From Phoenicibacter sp963588595 (GTDB lineage Bacteria; Actinomycetota; Coriobacteriia; Coriobacteriales; Eggerthellaceae): a stretch of 47,019 nucleotides of DNA. The notes beneath the pieces were generated by a model. It was not told the origin of the DNA, made no database searches, and saw only the letters and a program-made list of their open reading frames with translations. A program made the translations under genes and the position numbers. The stretch is taken from positions 1 through 47,019 of the forward strand of contig CAVAIA010000052.1 in NCBI GenBank assembly GCA_963588595.1, read 5' to 3'. Shown here one piece after another: positions 7,276 through 15,830 of this stretch. Within the stretch, counting starts at the first letter, position 1. Each line of letters opens with the position of its first letter.

Positions 7276-9495
7276 CTATTTTTCCACATAAAAGGCAATG
7301 CCTTCATATACCCACTGACTGTTGTTTAAAAGTCCATTCTTCTCGCTCTCATTTGCCGTCAAAAAATGATCTGAAGAATATGCATTATATACTCGATAAA
7401 CTGGTTTAGATGTTACTGTTGAGGAATACCAAACAATCCCTTCCTCTGTCCACCCGGAGTTTTTTAAGATGTCAACTTCCGTCGAATTTGAAGTGAACAT
7501 GTGGAAATAATTATAGTTATTGTAAAGTCGATAAATTGGAGTTAACCCTGCTGTTTGATCAATTCGCGACCACCACGCGATTCCTTCGAAAGACCACCCT
7601 GAGTAACGAGCGTTAATAAGAGATGCTCTCTCGCTTAAGGAAGTTGTGTAAAAATGTTCATCCAAGTAGTCGTTATATAAACGATAAACAGGAACCGTCG
7701 AAGAGGTGATTTCATCGGTTCCAATTCCATAAAATCCTATTCCTTCGTCCTTCCAATTTTTATCTCTTAAAACAGAAACGCACTCATTTATGTTAGTTGT
7801 AAAGAAATGCTGTCCCGAACTCTCGTTATAAAGTCGATAGCTTGGCGCATCCGAATAGCTAGGAGAATACCAAGCTATTCCTTCATCTATCCATCCAGAA
7901 TTTTTAAGACTCGCGCGCTCCGCTTCATTATTCGTGAAAAAATGAAGCCAGCTGCCTGAATTACACAACCTATAAACAGGGGAACATCCAGACGTTTGCG
8001 TGCTATAAGCGTTCCACGCAACTCCTTCATAGATCCAGCCAGAACCGGTGTTTCCCGAAAGCGTTTCTTTTTCACTTGCGCTCATAGTAAAGAAATGTTC
8101 TCCTGTGTAGGCGTTATACATCCGATAGACTGAAGTTTTCGAGTCAGGATTTGACATTTTTTTAACAGCTTCATTTACAACAACTTGTCCATATCCATAT
8201 TCAATATCCTTGCCAGCTGTTCCTAAATCTTTTGCAGTGCTTGTTATTGCGCTTTTGACATTTGTTGGAGTTGAAGCGTTGTTCATCACATAACACAAAG
8301 CTGCAGTCGCTGAAACCAAAGGCGCTGCAAATGAAGTTCCGCTTCCAGCATTTGCAGTTTGTCCATTATATAGAGTTGTGACAATGTTAGATCCTGGAGC
8401 AACGACGTCGAGGTCAGTTCCTCCATTTGAATAACTCGCTCTCGTGTGATTTTCAGCAACAGCTCCAACCGAGATTGTTGTCTCCATAGACGCAGGGAAA
8501 GACACCCCTGAAGTTGTTCCATTGTTTCCCGAAGCACAAACGCACAAAATACCGCTGTTCCATGCCCTATTCACTGCCTCGGCTAAAAGCTCAGAATCAG
8601 TCTCAGTGGATTTCATTCCAAGGCTTAAATTTATAACTTTTATGTTATAAGTTGCGCTGTTATCTACCGCCCAATTTACTGCTTTTGCAACGCTTGCAGC
8701 ACCAAATCCGCTATAGGCATTAGTCACTTTTATCGGCAAAATGTTCGCGTTGTAGCTTACACCTGTCCCGCCAAGCGAATTGTTTGATTGCGCGGAAATA
8801 ATCCCTCCAACATTGGTTCCATGTCCAATCCTGTCATCATAATCAGTCGTATCAGACCCAACAACTGAATAACCAGCAATTATGTTATTTACTAAGTCCG
8901 AATGGTCTTTGTCAATTCCTGAGTCTACAATGGCAACAGTCACCTTTCCATTTTTGTTAACTGTTGCATTGTCATTGCATTTTGCTAAGTCCCAGGCTTC
9001 CTTAACATTAGAAATCGAGTCGTTTATGTGCCATTGTTGCGAGACTTGAGGGTCATTGACCGAAGTTGTGGCGAGGTTTGATCCGGTTTCAAACAACGCC
9101 ATCTCATAATTAGGCTCAGCGTTTTCAACTCTTGAGTCTTCCTTCAATTCTTGGATTGCATCCTCAACGGTTCTTCCGTCCTCAACTTCAACACTTGCCC
9201 ATTGATTTGTTATAGCATCAACTTTAGCCTCTTGTTTATCCTTGACTGAATCCGTTGAATCTAGAGTTGAAGTTGCCGAAGCGCTTTCAACCGAATCCTT
9301 GAACTTAACAAGAACATGATTTTTGTCATAGGCGCCATTTTCATACTCGGCCTCTTTCTCGCTTGTTGTTTGTTGAGTTGTTTCCTGGGCATCAACGTTT
9401 GCAACGTTTGCGATCGGCAAGAAAGAAATTATTAGCGCCATTCCAATAAAAACTTTAACGAGTTTTAAATAAATATTTATCGAGTTATTCTTCAT
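7276..9495 (-). CDS. Secreted S8 subtilisin-like protease with six DUF5648-like repeats
   Basis: An exported serine protease of 739 residues from the ATG at 9495. It has an N-terminal hydrophobic signal segment (about 10-35), an inhibitor-like prodomain (about 60-135), and a peptidase S8 domain with D191 (AIVDSGID), H225 (GHGTNVGG), the oxyanion Asn in ASGNNG and S388 (GTSFAAPLVS). After about residue 465 come six repeats opening with YRLYN....HFFT and closing with a W..EG(I/V)AW motif, the DUF5648 pattern found in cell-surface hydrolases. A longer frame from 9510 exists, but a TATAAT (9502-9507) lies inside it, 6 nt before the 9495 ATG, which argues for a leaderless start at 9495. The next gene on the strand is the GH25 lysozyme. 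Confidence 0.9.
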   Translation of the reverse strand: MKNNSINIYLKLVKVFIGMALIISFLPIANVANVDAQETTQQTTSEKEAEYENGAYDKNHVLVKFKDSVESASATSTLDSTDSVKDKQEAKVDAITNQWASVEVEDGRTVEDAIQELKEDSRVENAEPNYEMALFETGSNLATTSVNDPQVSQQWHINDSISNVKEAWDLAKCNDNATVNKNGKVTVAIVDSGIDKDHSDLVNNIIAGYSVVGSDTTDYDDRIGHGTNVGGIISAQSNNSLGGTGVSYNANILPIKVTNAYSGFGAASVAKAVNWAVDNSATYNIKVINLSLGMKSTETDSELLAEAVNRAWNSGILCVCASGNNGTTSGVSFPASMETTISVGAVAENHTRASYSNGGTDLDVVAPGSNIVTTLYNGQTANAGSGTSFAAPLVSATAALCYVMNNASTPTNVKSAITSTAKDLGTAGKDIEYGYGQVVVNEAVKKMSNPDSKTSVYRMYNAYTGEHFFTMSASEKETLSGNTGSGWIYEGVAWNAYSTQTSGCSPVYRLCNSGSWLHFFTNNEAERASLKNSGWIDEGIAWYSPSYSDAPSYRLYNESSGQHFFTTNINECVSVLRDKNWKDEGIGFYGIGTDEITSSTVPVYRLYNDYLDEHFYTTSLSERASLINARYSGWSFEGIAWWSRIDQTAGLTPIYRLYNNYNYFHMFTSNSTEVDILKNSGWTEEGIVWYSSTVTSKPVYRVYNAYSSDHFLTANESEKNGLLNNSQWVYEGIAFYVEK

Positions 9496-9501
9496 GCTCC
9501 A

Positions 9502-9507
9502 ATTATA
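9502..9507 (-). promoter_or_regulatory. -10 box, leaderless start for the S8 protease
   Basis: On the minus strand TATAAT lies 6 nt before the ATG at 9495. A transcript started at normal distance from this box would begin at or next to the start codon. No usable Shine-Dalgarno sequence fits: GGAG is only 1 nt from the ATG. Confidence 0.45.
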
Positions 9508-9602
9508 CATCAGTCAAAAACGGCTTTATTTCTCCCTTTCCCTCTCCACGGACTTTTAGTTATCACTTATTGTTCTATAATTTCTTTGCTATCATTGACA
9601 AC

Positions 9603-10058
9603 ATGAAAAAACTAATTAAACAATTCATAAGGTTCGGATTCGTTGGCGCGACTAGCTTTTTAGTTGACTACTTAATTGGACTTGCAACTCTTAACGCAAT
9701 CATGGCGCTTACCTCCGAAGACTTTTTTGAAATTGCTTCTGTTATTGGCTCAGCAGTCGGTTTTGGAATATCTGTTATTGTTAACTATTACTTAAGTTTC
9801 AAGTTTGTTTTCGAGAGAAAAGACGACTTAAACAGAAAAGCAGAGTTCGTCATTTTCGTTGTTCTTTCTGGAATTGGTCTTCTTTTGAACAGTTTCATAA
9901 TTTGGATTTTCGTTGGTCCTGTCTACAGCTCCAATGCTCTTTTGCAACAAAACGTTGGATACAATCTAATGTATACAATCGCAAAAGTCATTTCTGCTGC
10001 AATCGTTATGGTTTATAACTTCACAACAAGAAAGATTTTCTTAGAAAAGAAAAACTAA
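9603..10058 (+). CDS. GtrA-family membrane protein
   Basis: A 151-residue protein with four hydrophobic segments and the GtrA opening KQFIRFGFVGATSFLVDY. GtrA-type proteins are small membrane proteins proposed to move polyprenyl-linked sugars or to assist polysaccharide and teichoic-acid glycosylation. The frame can be extended to a TTG at 9570, but a TATAAT box at 9576-9581 lies inside that extension, so the ATG at 9603 is chosen. uppP starts 10 bp downstream, and the pairing fits a shared role in undecaprenyl-phosphate metabolism. Confidence 0.85.
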   Translation: MKKLIKQFIRFGFVGATSFLVDYLIGLATLNAIMALTSEDFFEIASVIGSAVGFGISVIVNYYLSFKFVFERKDDLNRKAEFVIFVVLSGIGLLLNSFIIWIFVGPVYSSNALLQQNVGYNLMYTIAKVISAAIVMVYNFTTRKIFLEKKN

Positions 10059-10068
10059 TTTCTAAAAC

Positions 10069-10953
10069 ATGGAATTCATCGAGCTTTTAAAAGCAATATT
10101 CTTAGGAATTGTTGAAGGTATCACTGAATGGTTGCCCATCTCAAGCACCGGACACATGATTCTTGTTGACGAGTTCTTAAGTCTTAATGTGTCAGATAAA
10201 TTCCTCGAATTGTTTCTAGTTGTCATTCAAATTGGAGCTATCCTTGCTGTCATCGTTATTTACTTTAATAAGTTAAACCCCTTCTCTAAACATAAAACAA
10301 AGGTGGAAAAGAAAAGCACTTGGCGATTGTGGGGTCTTGTTGCAATCGGGTGCATTCCTGCTGCAATTATAGGGATTGCGTTTGACGATTTTTTTAATGA
10401 ATATTTTTATAATGCTTGGACAGTTTCAATTGCTCTGATCGCCTATGGAATAATTTTTATCCTAATTGAAAGAAGAAATAAACACGAAGAAGAATCTCTT
10501 AAAAAGAATAGATCTGCTAAGTCCCATATTCGTCTTTACAAAATTGAAACTGTAGATGACATGGACATCAAAACTTCTCTTAAAATTGGAGCATTTCAAT
10601 GCTTGGCTATAATTCCAGGAACCTCTAGAAGCGGCTCCACTATCATCGGAGGCATGCTTTGTGGCTGCTCAAGAACGGCTGCAGCTGAATACACTTTCTT
10701 TCTTGCAATACCAGTCATGTTTGGATGGGGAGCTCTAAAAACTTTAAAGATGATTCTCGCAGGAATAACCTTGACTCAAACAGAAATTGGCGTTCTTATT
10801 TGCGGAATCGTTAGTGCGTTTATCGTTAGCATTTTAAGCATCAAGTTTTTAATGTCATATATAAAAGGTCATGATTTTTCTGCATTCGGAGTCTATAGGA
10901 TCATAATAGGCATCATTGTTCTTATTTATTTTGGCGTCAAAACTTTAATGTAA
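10069..10953 (+). CDS. uppP: Undecaprenyl-diphosphatase
   Basis: Integral membrane phosphatase (BacA/UppP family) that removes one phosphate from undecaprenyl pyrophosphate to regenerate the lipid carrier for cell-wall synthesis; it also confers bacitracin tolerance. The 294-residue protein shows the conserved EGITEWLPISSTGH block (E16, E20, H29) and the PGTSRSGS block at 183-190 with R187, plus about eight membrane segments. A charged loop at about 136-160 is somewhat longer than usual. It is probably cotranscribed with the GtrA-family gene, and pcrA follows 22 bp later. Confidence 0.95.
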   Translation: MEFIELLKAIFLGIVEGITEWLPISSTGHMILVDEFLSLNVSDKFLELFLVVIQIGAILAVIVIYFNKLNPFSKHKTKVEKKSTWRLWGLVAIGCIPAAIIGIAFDDFFNEYFYNAWTVSIALIAYGIIFILIERRNKHEEESLKKNRSAKSHIRLYKIETVDDMDIKTSLKIGAFQCLAIIPGTSRSGSTIIGGMLCGCSRTAAAEYTFFLAIPVMFGWGALKTLKMILAGITLTQTEIGVLICGIVSAFIVSILSIKFLMSYIKGHDFSAFGVYRIIIGIIVLIYFGVKTLM

Positions 10954-10962
10954 ATAATCCTT

Positions 10963-10968
10963 TAAAAT
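10963..10968 (+). promoter_or_regulatory. -10-like box at the pcrA start
   Basis: TAAAAT ends 7 nt before the pcrA ATG at 10976, the spacing expected for a leaderless mRNA. No Shine-Dalgarno sequence is visible in front of pcrA. Read-through from uppP is an alternative. Confidence 0.3.
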
Positions 10969-10975
10969 TAATGAT

Positions 10976-13369
10976 ATGTCTATCGATTTTTCCACATTAA
11001 ACGAAGCTCAACTTCGTGCCGTCGAGTGCACAGAAGGACCTCTTTTGGTTCTCGCGGGCGCTGGCAGCGGCAAAACTCGCGTTTTAACATATAGAATCGC
11101 AAACATGATCGAAAACAAAGGTGTTGAGCCTTGGGAAATCCTTGCTATAACTTTCACGAACAAAGCTGCTAACGAAATGAAAGAAAGGCTCTCCTCTCTA
11201 ATTGGGACAATTTCACGCGGAATGTGGGTCTCAACTTTTCATAAATGTTGCGGAAGAATCATTCGCGCCAACGCAAAATTAATCGGTTTTACTGAAAACT
11301 TCACAATCTACGATTCCCAAGATCAAAAAAGGCTTATAAAAGCAATCTTTTCAGATCTTGCCCTCGATGATCGAAGGTATCAACCGAACGCTATTTTAAA
11401 CATAATCTCTAACGCTAAAAATGATTGCATTTATGCTGAAGATTTTGGCTCATTTGCAACAACGCCTCTTGAAAGAACTGCAGCAATTGTTTATGTCGAA
11501 TATCAAAAACGCCTAAAAGCGGCAAACGCACTCGACTTTGACGACATGCTTCTTCATGCCTATACCCTTTTAAAGGACTTTCCTGAAGTTAAGGCGGCTT
11601 ATCAAGATCGCTTTCACTACATCCTTGTTGATGAATATCAAGACACAAACCATGTCCAATATGAAATTTGCAAAATGCTCGCAGAAAAAAATAAAAACAT
11701 AATGGTTGTTGGGGACGATGATCAATCAATTTATTCTTGGCGCGGGGCAGATATCCAAAATATCCTCGACTTCGAACGAGACTACAAAAATTGCACAACA
11801 ATTAAATTAGAGGAAAACTATAGAAGCACTAAAAACATCCTCGAAGCTGCAAACGCTGTTATAGCAAAAAATAAAAAACGCAAGCAAAAGCACTTATTCT
11901 CAAATGGCGACCTCGGGGAAAAAGTTGGCGTCTACTACGCAAACGACGAGAGAGACGAAGGAAGATGGATCGCTTCTGAAATTGATAAGGCACTGAAAAA
12001 AGGTGCGCTTTCAAGTTTAAACGAGGTGGCTATCCTTTATCGCACGAATGCACAAAGCAGAACGCTAGAGGACATGATGCTTAGAAGCGGCATTCCTTAT
12101 CGAATTGTTGGAGGACAAAAGTTTTTTGACAGAAAAGAAATTAGAGATGTCATGGCTTATCTTTCTTTAATAACAAACAACGATGACGATGTTTCTTTCG
12201 AGCGAATCATTAACACTCCAAAACGAGGCATCGGACCCTCAACAATTGAAAGGATTAGAACGCAAGCAGCTTACCTCTCAACAAGCGAACTAGTTGCTGC
12301 TGAAAGCTTGATAGGATCAGGAGAGCTTCGCCCTAAAGTTAAGCAACAATTAATAAAATTCATCACTTTGATAAGGGATGCAAAATCTTATGGTGGAACC
12401 TTAAAAGACATTATAAATTTAATAATTTCCAACAGCGGAATCACAGCAGAATTAGAAGAACAAAGAACCGACGAGGCACGAGAGAGAATTGGAAACATCG
12501 AGGAGCTTCTAACGGTTGTTGAAGAATTTTCGGAAAAAAATCTAGAGGAGGACTTAGCCTTTGAAGCCCCCTCTCCTGGAGAAGAACAGGGAGAAAGAGT
12601 TTCCCCGGAATTGACAACTGCAACGGAAGGGTTGCCTGCCTTTATTGAGTGGGTGCGCTTAAGAACTGATTTGGATTCGCTCGATGAGTCAGGAGCAGCT
12701 GTCACTTTAATGACGTGCCACGCTTCAAAGGGGCTGGAATTCGAACAAGTTTATCTAACAGGAATGGAAGAAGGGCTTTTTCCGAGCCTTCGATTTGATT
12801 CCGATGAAGACAAAATAGAGGAAGAGCGAAGACTTGCTTATGTTTCCTTCACAAGAGCAAAGAAACGTTTAGTTTTGATTCACACTCAATCAAGGAGACT
12901 TTATGGAACGCGCGAATCTTCTCCTGCTTCTCGTTTTTTAACGGACATTCCTGCCGATCTTAGAGAAAACCTTGGAATCGGAAGCTCCGGTTTTGAAGGG
13001 ACAGGTTTTGAGAAAAGAGGAAGCAGACGAGGAATCGCTGGAAGCGCAACTGAATTTTTCAACAGTGGAAAAGTGTCAACTATCTCAAGTTCATCAACTA
13101 ACAGAAGGAAGAAAAACTCCACTCCTATCTCATTTGAAGGAGAAGTTTCTTGTTTTTCGGAACCAGAAATCCCAGGCTATCAACAAATTTCAACTGACAG
13201 CACAAGCGACCCAAAGCACTTCAACGTAAATGATCTTGTTGAACACAAAGTCTTCGGGCGAGGGATAGTCGTTGATCTAAAAGGAGATCGAATTTCAATC
13301 CTCTTTGAAAAATCAGGCCAGACAAAACAACTTCTCGTCGACTACGCCCCTATCGTCAAAATCGTGTAG
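10976..13369 (+). CDS. pcrA: ATP-dependent DNA helicase PcrA/UvrD
   Basis: Superfamily 1A 3'-5' helicase for DNA repair and for clearing stalled or transcribing complexes. Motifs in order: GAGSGKT (28-34, Walker A), TFTNKAANEMKER (Ia), VDEYQDTN (II, about 217), GDDDQSIYSWRGAD (III), LEENYRST (IV), TCHASKGLEF (V) and YVSFTRAKKRL (VI). The 797-residue length is slightly above the family norm; residues about 660-745 form a poorly conserved Ser/Gly-rich linker. The C-terminal Tudor-like domain (VEHKVFGRGIVVDL) that binds RNA polymerase in PcrA is present, which favours PcrA over Rep or UvrD. It converges on aspS with a 5-bp gap and no visible terminator. Confidence 0.95.
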   Translation: MSIDFSTLNEAQLRAVECTEGPLLVLAGAGSGKTRVLTYRIANMIENKGVEPWEILAITFTNKAANEMKERLSSLIGTISRGMWVSTFHKCCGRIIRANAKLIGFTENFTIYDSQDQKRLIKAIFSDLALDDRRYQPNAILNIISNAKNDCIYAEDFGSFATTPLERTAAIVYVEYQKRLKAANALDFDDMLLHAYTLLKDFPEVKAAYQDRFHYILVDEYQDTNHVQYEICKMLAEKNKNIMVVGDDDQSIYSWRGADIQNILDFERDYKNCTTIKLEENYRSTKNILEAANAVIAKNKKRKQKHLFSNGDLGEKVGVYYANDERDEGRWIASEIDKALKKGALSSLNEVAILYRTNAQSRTLEDMMLRSGIPYRIVGGQKFFDRKEIRDVMAYLSLITNNDDDVSFERIINTPKRGIGPSTIERIRTQAAYLSTSELVAAESLIGSGELRPKVKQQLIKFITLIRDAKSYGGTLKDIINLIISNSGITAELEEQRTDEARERIGNIEELLTVVEEFSEKNLEEDLAFEAPSPGEEQGERVSPELTTATEGLPAFIEWVRLRTDLDSLDESGAAVTLMTCHASKGLEFEQVYLTGMEEGLFPSLRFDSDEDKIEEERRLAYVSFTRAKKRLVLIHTQSRRLYGTRESSPASRFLTDIPADLRENLGIGSSGFEGTGFEKRGSRRGIAGSATEFFNSGKVSTISSSSTNRRKKNSTPISFEGEVSCFSEPEIPGYQQISTDSTSDPKHFNVNDLVEHKVFGRGIVVDLKGDRISILFEKSGQTKQLLVDYAPIVKIV

Positions 13370-13374
13370 CTAAT

Positions 13375-15165
13375 TTAAAGAAGCTTTAGCGCAACTTCCT
13401 TTAATTGCTTTGCGCTAACTTCATTTGGAGCTCCCGTCATCGGATCGCTTGCGCTTGAAGTCTTCGGGAAAGCTATGACGTCACGAATAGAATCTTTGTT
13501 CGCAAGAAGCATAATTAACCTGTCAAGCCCGAGTGCAATTCCACCATGCGGTGGGCACCCAAGCTCAAGAGCGTTTAACATATACCCAAATCTCTCGTCA
13601 ATTTCTTCATCACTTAGACCGAACAATTTCAAAACGCGACGTTGTTCTTGCGCATTGTGAATACGAATAGACCCTCCTCCGAGCTCAAATCCATCCATAA
13701 CAATGTCGTATGCGTAGGACTTGCAACTAAGAGGATCGCTCTCGAGCTTGTCCATATCTTCATCTGCAACGTGAGTAAATGGGTGGTGCTCAGCAGCAAA
13801 CTTCTTCGTCTCCTCGTCTTGCTTAAAAGCAGGAAAGTCGACTATCCACAAAAGTTTATGACCTTTTCTTTCAATGTTTAACTTCTCTGCCATAGTTAAG
13901 CGAAGGGCGCTTAAAACTGCGTTTGCAATTGAAGGTTTGTCCGCTGCAAACAAAAGAAGGTCGCCCTTTTCAACTTCCATCTCTTCTTTTAGAGCTGAAA
14001 ACTCCTCATCTGTGAAAAATTTTATTATCGGGCTCTTTTCCTCTCCAGCGGAAGTAAAGGCAATCCACGCCATACCTTTTGCACCATTTTCTGCTGCAAC
14101 ATCGGCTAACTTTTCAACGTCGCCTCGGCTCCAATCCCCGGCTCCTTTGCAATTTATCGCTTTAACAATGCCGCCGCTCTTAGCAACGCTGCTAAAGACT
14201 TTGAAGTTTGATCCCTCTACGATCTTCGTCACATCGTGGAGCTCCATCCCAAAGCGCACATCTGGGCGATCGCACCCGAAACGCCTCATTGCCTCATCAT
14301 AGGTCATCCGCGGAAGTGGAGTTTCAATCTTAAAACCAATAGCGTCAAATGCTTCCTTCAAAACATCCTCCGCCATAGTTATAACGTCATCTTGATCCAC
14401 AAAGCTCATCTCAACGTCCAATTGAGTAAACTCAGGTTGGCGATCAGCCCTCAAGTCCTCATCTCTAAAGCATTTTGCAACTTGATAATATCTCTCAACG
14501 CCAGCCGCCATAAGCATTTGCTTGAATTGTTGCGGGCTTTGAGGAAGAGCATAAAAATTTCCCGGGTTAGGTCTGCTTGGGACAATGTAGTCCCTCGCTC
14601 CCTCAGGGGTCGAATTCGCCAAAATTGGAGTTTCTATCTCCATAAATGCCCTTTTATTCAATGCATTTCTCAATGCGTTAACGACCTCATGCCTAAGTTT
14701 TAGGTTAGCTAGCATCTCAGGTCTTCTAATGTCAAGATATCTCCACTTCATCCTTGTGGTTTCGTCAGTCTCAATTCCATCCTCGATTGAAAAAGGAGGT
14801 GTTTTAGACTTGTTTAAAACGCTTAATTTTGATGCAAGAACTTCAATTTCTCCCGTTGCCATCTCAGGATTAATTGCATCCTTATCGCGGAGACGAACTT
14901 TGCCCTCTATTTCAATAACATCTTCGCGGCTTAAATGTTCAGCAGCGCTAAAGTCATCGCTCGAAACACAATCAGGGTCAATGACAACTTGCGAATATCC
15001 AGTCCTGTCTCTTAAGTCTATAAATATCAACCCGCCATGGTCGCGAGTGTGCCACGCCCAACCACAAAGCTTGACAACAACTCCATCGTCAATTTTAGAA
15101 AGTTGCCCGCATGTGTGAGAGTGAAAGCAATATTCGTTTTTGTAATCTTTTTGTTCTTCTGCCAT
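13375..15165 (-). CDS. aspS: Aspartyl-tRNA synthetase
   Basis: Class IIb synthetase that charges tRNA-Asp, 596 residues, the bacterial long form. An N-terminal OB-fold anticodon-binding domain (about 15-120) is followed by class II motifs (TPEGARDYIVPS; FRDEDLRADRQPEF at motif 2; GLDRL at motif 3) with a GAD insertion domain at about 300-430. The OB-fold has RDHGG with His at residue 43, where E. coli has Leu30. In characterised enzymes His there accompanies a non-discriminating AspRS that also charges tRNA-Asn. The ATG at 15165 follows an AGGAG in the upstream minus-strand sequence. Confidence 0.95.
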   Translation of the reverse strand: MAEEQKDYKNEYCFHSHTCGQLSKIDDGVVVKLCGWAWHTRDHGGLIFIDLRDRTGYSQVVIDPDCVSSDDFSAAEHLSREDVIEIEGKVRLRDKDAINPEMATGEIEVLASKLSVLNKSKTPPFSIEDGIETDETTRMKWRYLDIRRPEMLANLKLRHEVVNALRNALNKRAFMEIETPILANSTPEGARDYIVPSRPNPGNFYALPQSPQQFKQMLMAAGVERYYQVAKCFRDEDLRADRQPEFTQLDVEMSFVDQDDVITMAEDVLKEAFDAIGFKIETPLPRMTYDEAMRRFGCDRPDVRFGMELHDVTKIVEGSNFKVFSSVAKSGGIVKAINCKGAGDWSRGDVEKLADVAAENGAKGMAWIAFTSAGEEKSPIIKFFTDEEFSALKEEMEVEKGDLLLFAADKPSIANAVLSALRLTMAEKLNIERKGHKLLWIVDFPAFKQDEETKKFAAEHHPFTHVADEDMDKLESDPLSCKSYAYDIVMDGFELGGGSIRIHNAQEQRRVLKLFGLSDEEIDERFGYMLNALELGCPPHGGIALGLDRLIMLLANKDSIRDVIAFPKTSSASDPMTGAPNEVSAKQLKEVALKLL

Positions 15166-15242
15166 GGATATTCTCCTGTTTAGTTTCTTTATTTTTAACT
15201 AATTTATATTAGCATATCGCTCGTTATTGATCCCATCGCTCG

Positions 15243-15779
15243 CTAGGCGAAGAGAGCTATCACTTGCAAAATCACAACAAATGCATAGCCAACAAAGTAA
15301 TAGAGAACAAAAGGAACTGTCACGTTTAGACTTCTAGTGCTTCTTCTTGAGATCGCGATAACAATAATTAACGAGCAGGCGATTATCAAAGCTATCGCAA
15401 AATATTCTAACGTTAAATAAAGGCTTGAGGCTGCCAAAATTTTTATGTCAGCGCCCCCAAACATTTCTTTTTTTCTTAATTTCTCTAAGGTGAGCGTCAA
15501 TAAAAGGAAAAGCAAAAAAATGCACACAGCGCGCGCAAGAGGAGTTATAAATTCTTGAATCGCGATTGTTTGAAAATCAGTGCCAGACTTAAATTTCCCA
15601 AAATAAAAAAATGTTCCAACCAAGATTATTTTTTCAACAAAAAACAAAATTATCAAAACGAGAGGAACTACGTTACTCACCATTCTTGTTTTAAGATCGC
15701 TTCTTGCCCCTACTCCAACCACAACCAATGACAAGAACAAAAAAATGAACAGAATTATGTTTTCAATAGCAATTTGCAT
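15243..15779 (-). CDS. A24-type prepilin peptidase-like membrane protein
   Basis: A 178-residue hydrophobic protein with about six membrane segments. It carries the two aspartates expected of prepilin/preflagellin peptidases: ARSDLKTRMVSNVVP near residues 25-40, and FGGADIKILAA near 107-117, the GxGD-type motif. It has no N-terminal methylase domain, so it is closer to the short TadV/CpaA/FlaK-like enzymes than to full PilD. No pilin or secretion genes are nearby, so its substrate is unknown. The loop KFKSGTDFQ (about residues 60-68) is encoded by a REP-like repeat (15580-15600), an apparent in-frame insertion. Confidence 0.75.
   Translation of the reverse strand: MQIAIENIILFIFLFLSLVVVGVGARSDLKTRMVSNVVPLVLIILFFVEKIILVGTFFYFGKFKSGTDFQTIAIQEFITPLARAVCIFLLFLLLTLTLEKLRKKEMFGGADIKILAASSLYLTLEYFAIALIIACSLIIVIAISRRSTRSLNVTVPFVLYYFVGYAFVVILQVIALFA
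15580..15600 (-). repeat. REP-like repeat copy inside a coding sequence
   Basis: On the minus strand this 21-mer matches the repeat at 4300-4321 with a single A missing. It lies in frame in the prepilin-peptidase-like gene and encodes GKFKSGTD in a loop between membrane segments. Confidence 0.7.
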
Positions 15780-15816
15780 ATATTTTTAAAAGTATAAACC
15801 CATGTCTAATTTTGTT

Positions 15817-15822
15817 TATAAT
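15817..15822 (+). promoter_or_regulatory. -10 box for the ABC exporter operon
   Basis: TATAAT ends 8 nt before the GTG at 15831, again at leaderless spacing. A start at the ATG at 15840 would have a leader of about 9 nt. No Shine-Dalgarno sequence is visible before either codon. Confidence 0.45.
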
Positions 15823-15830
15823 AAAACTTC

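Noticed and set aside
13874..14703. Two plus-strand frames of 142 and 155 residues
   Set aside because: Antisense to aspS; their sequence reflects the codon pattern of aspS and they show no protein motifs.
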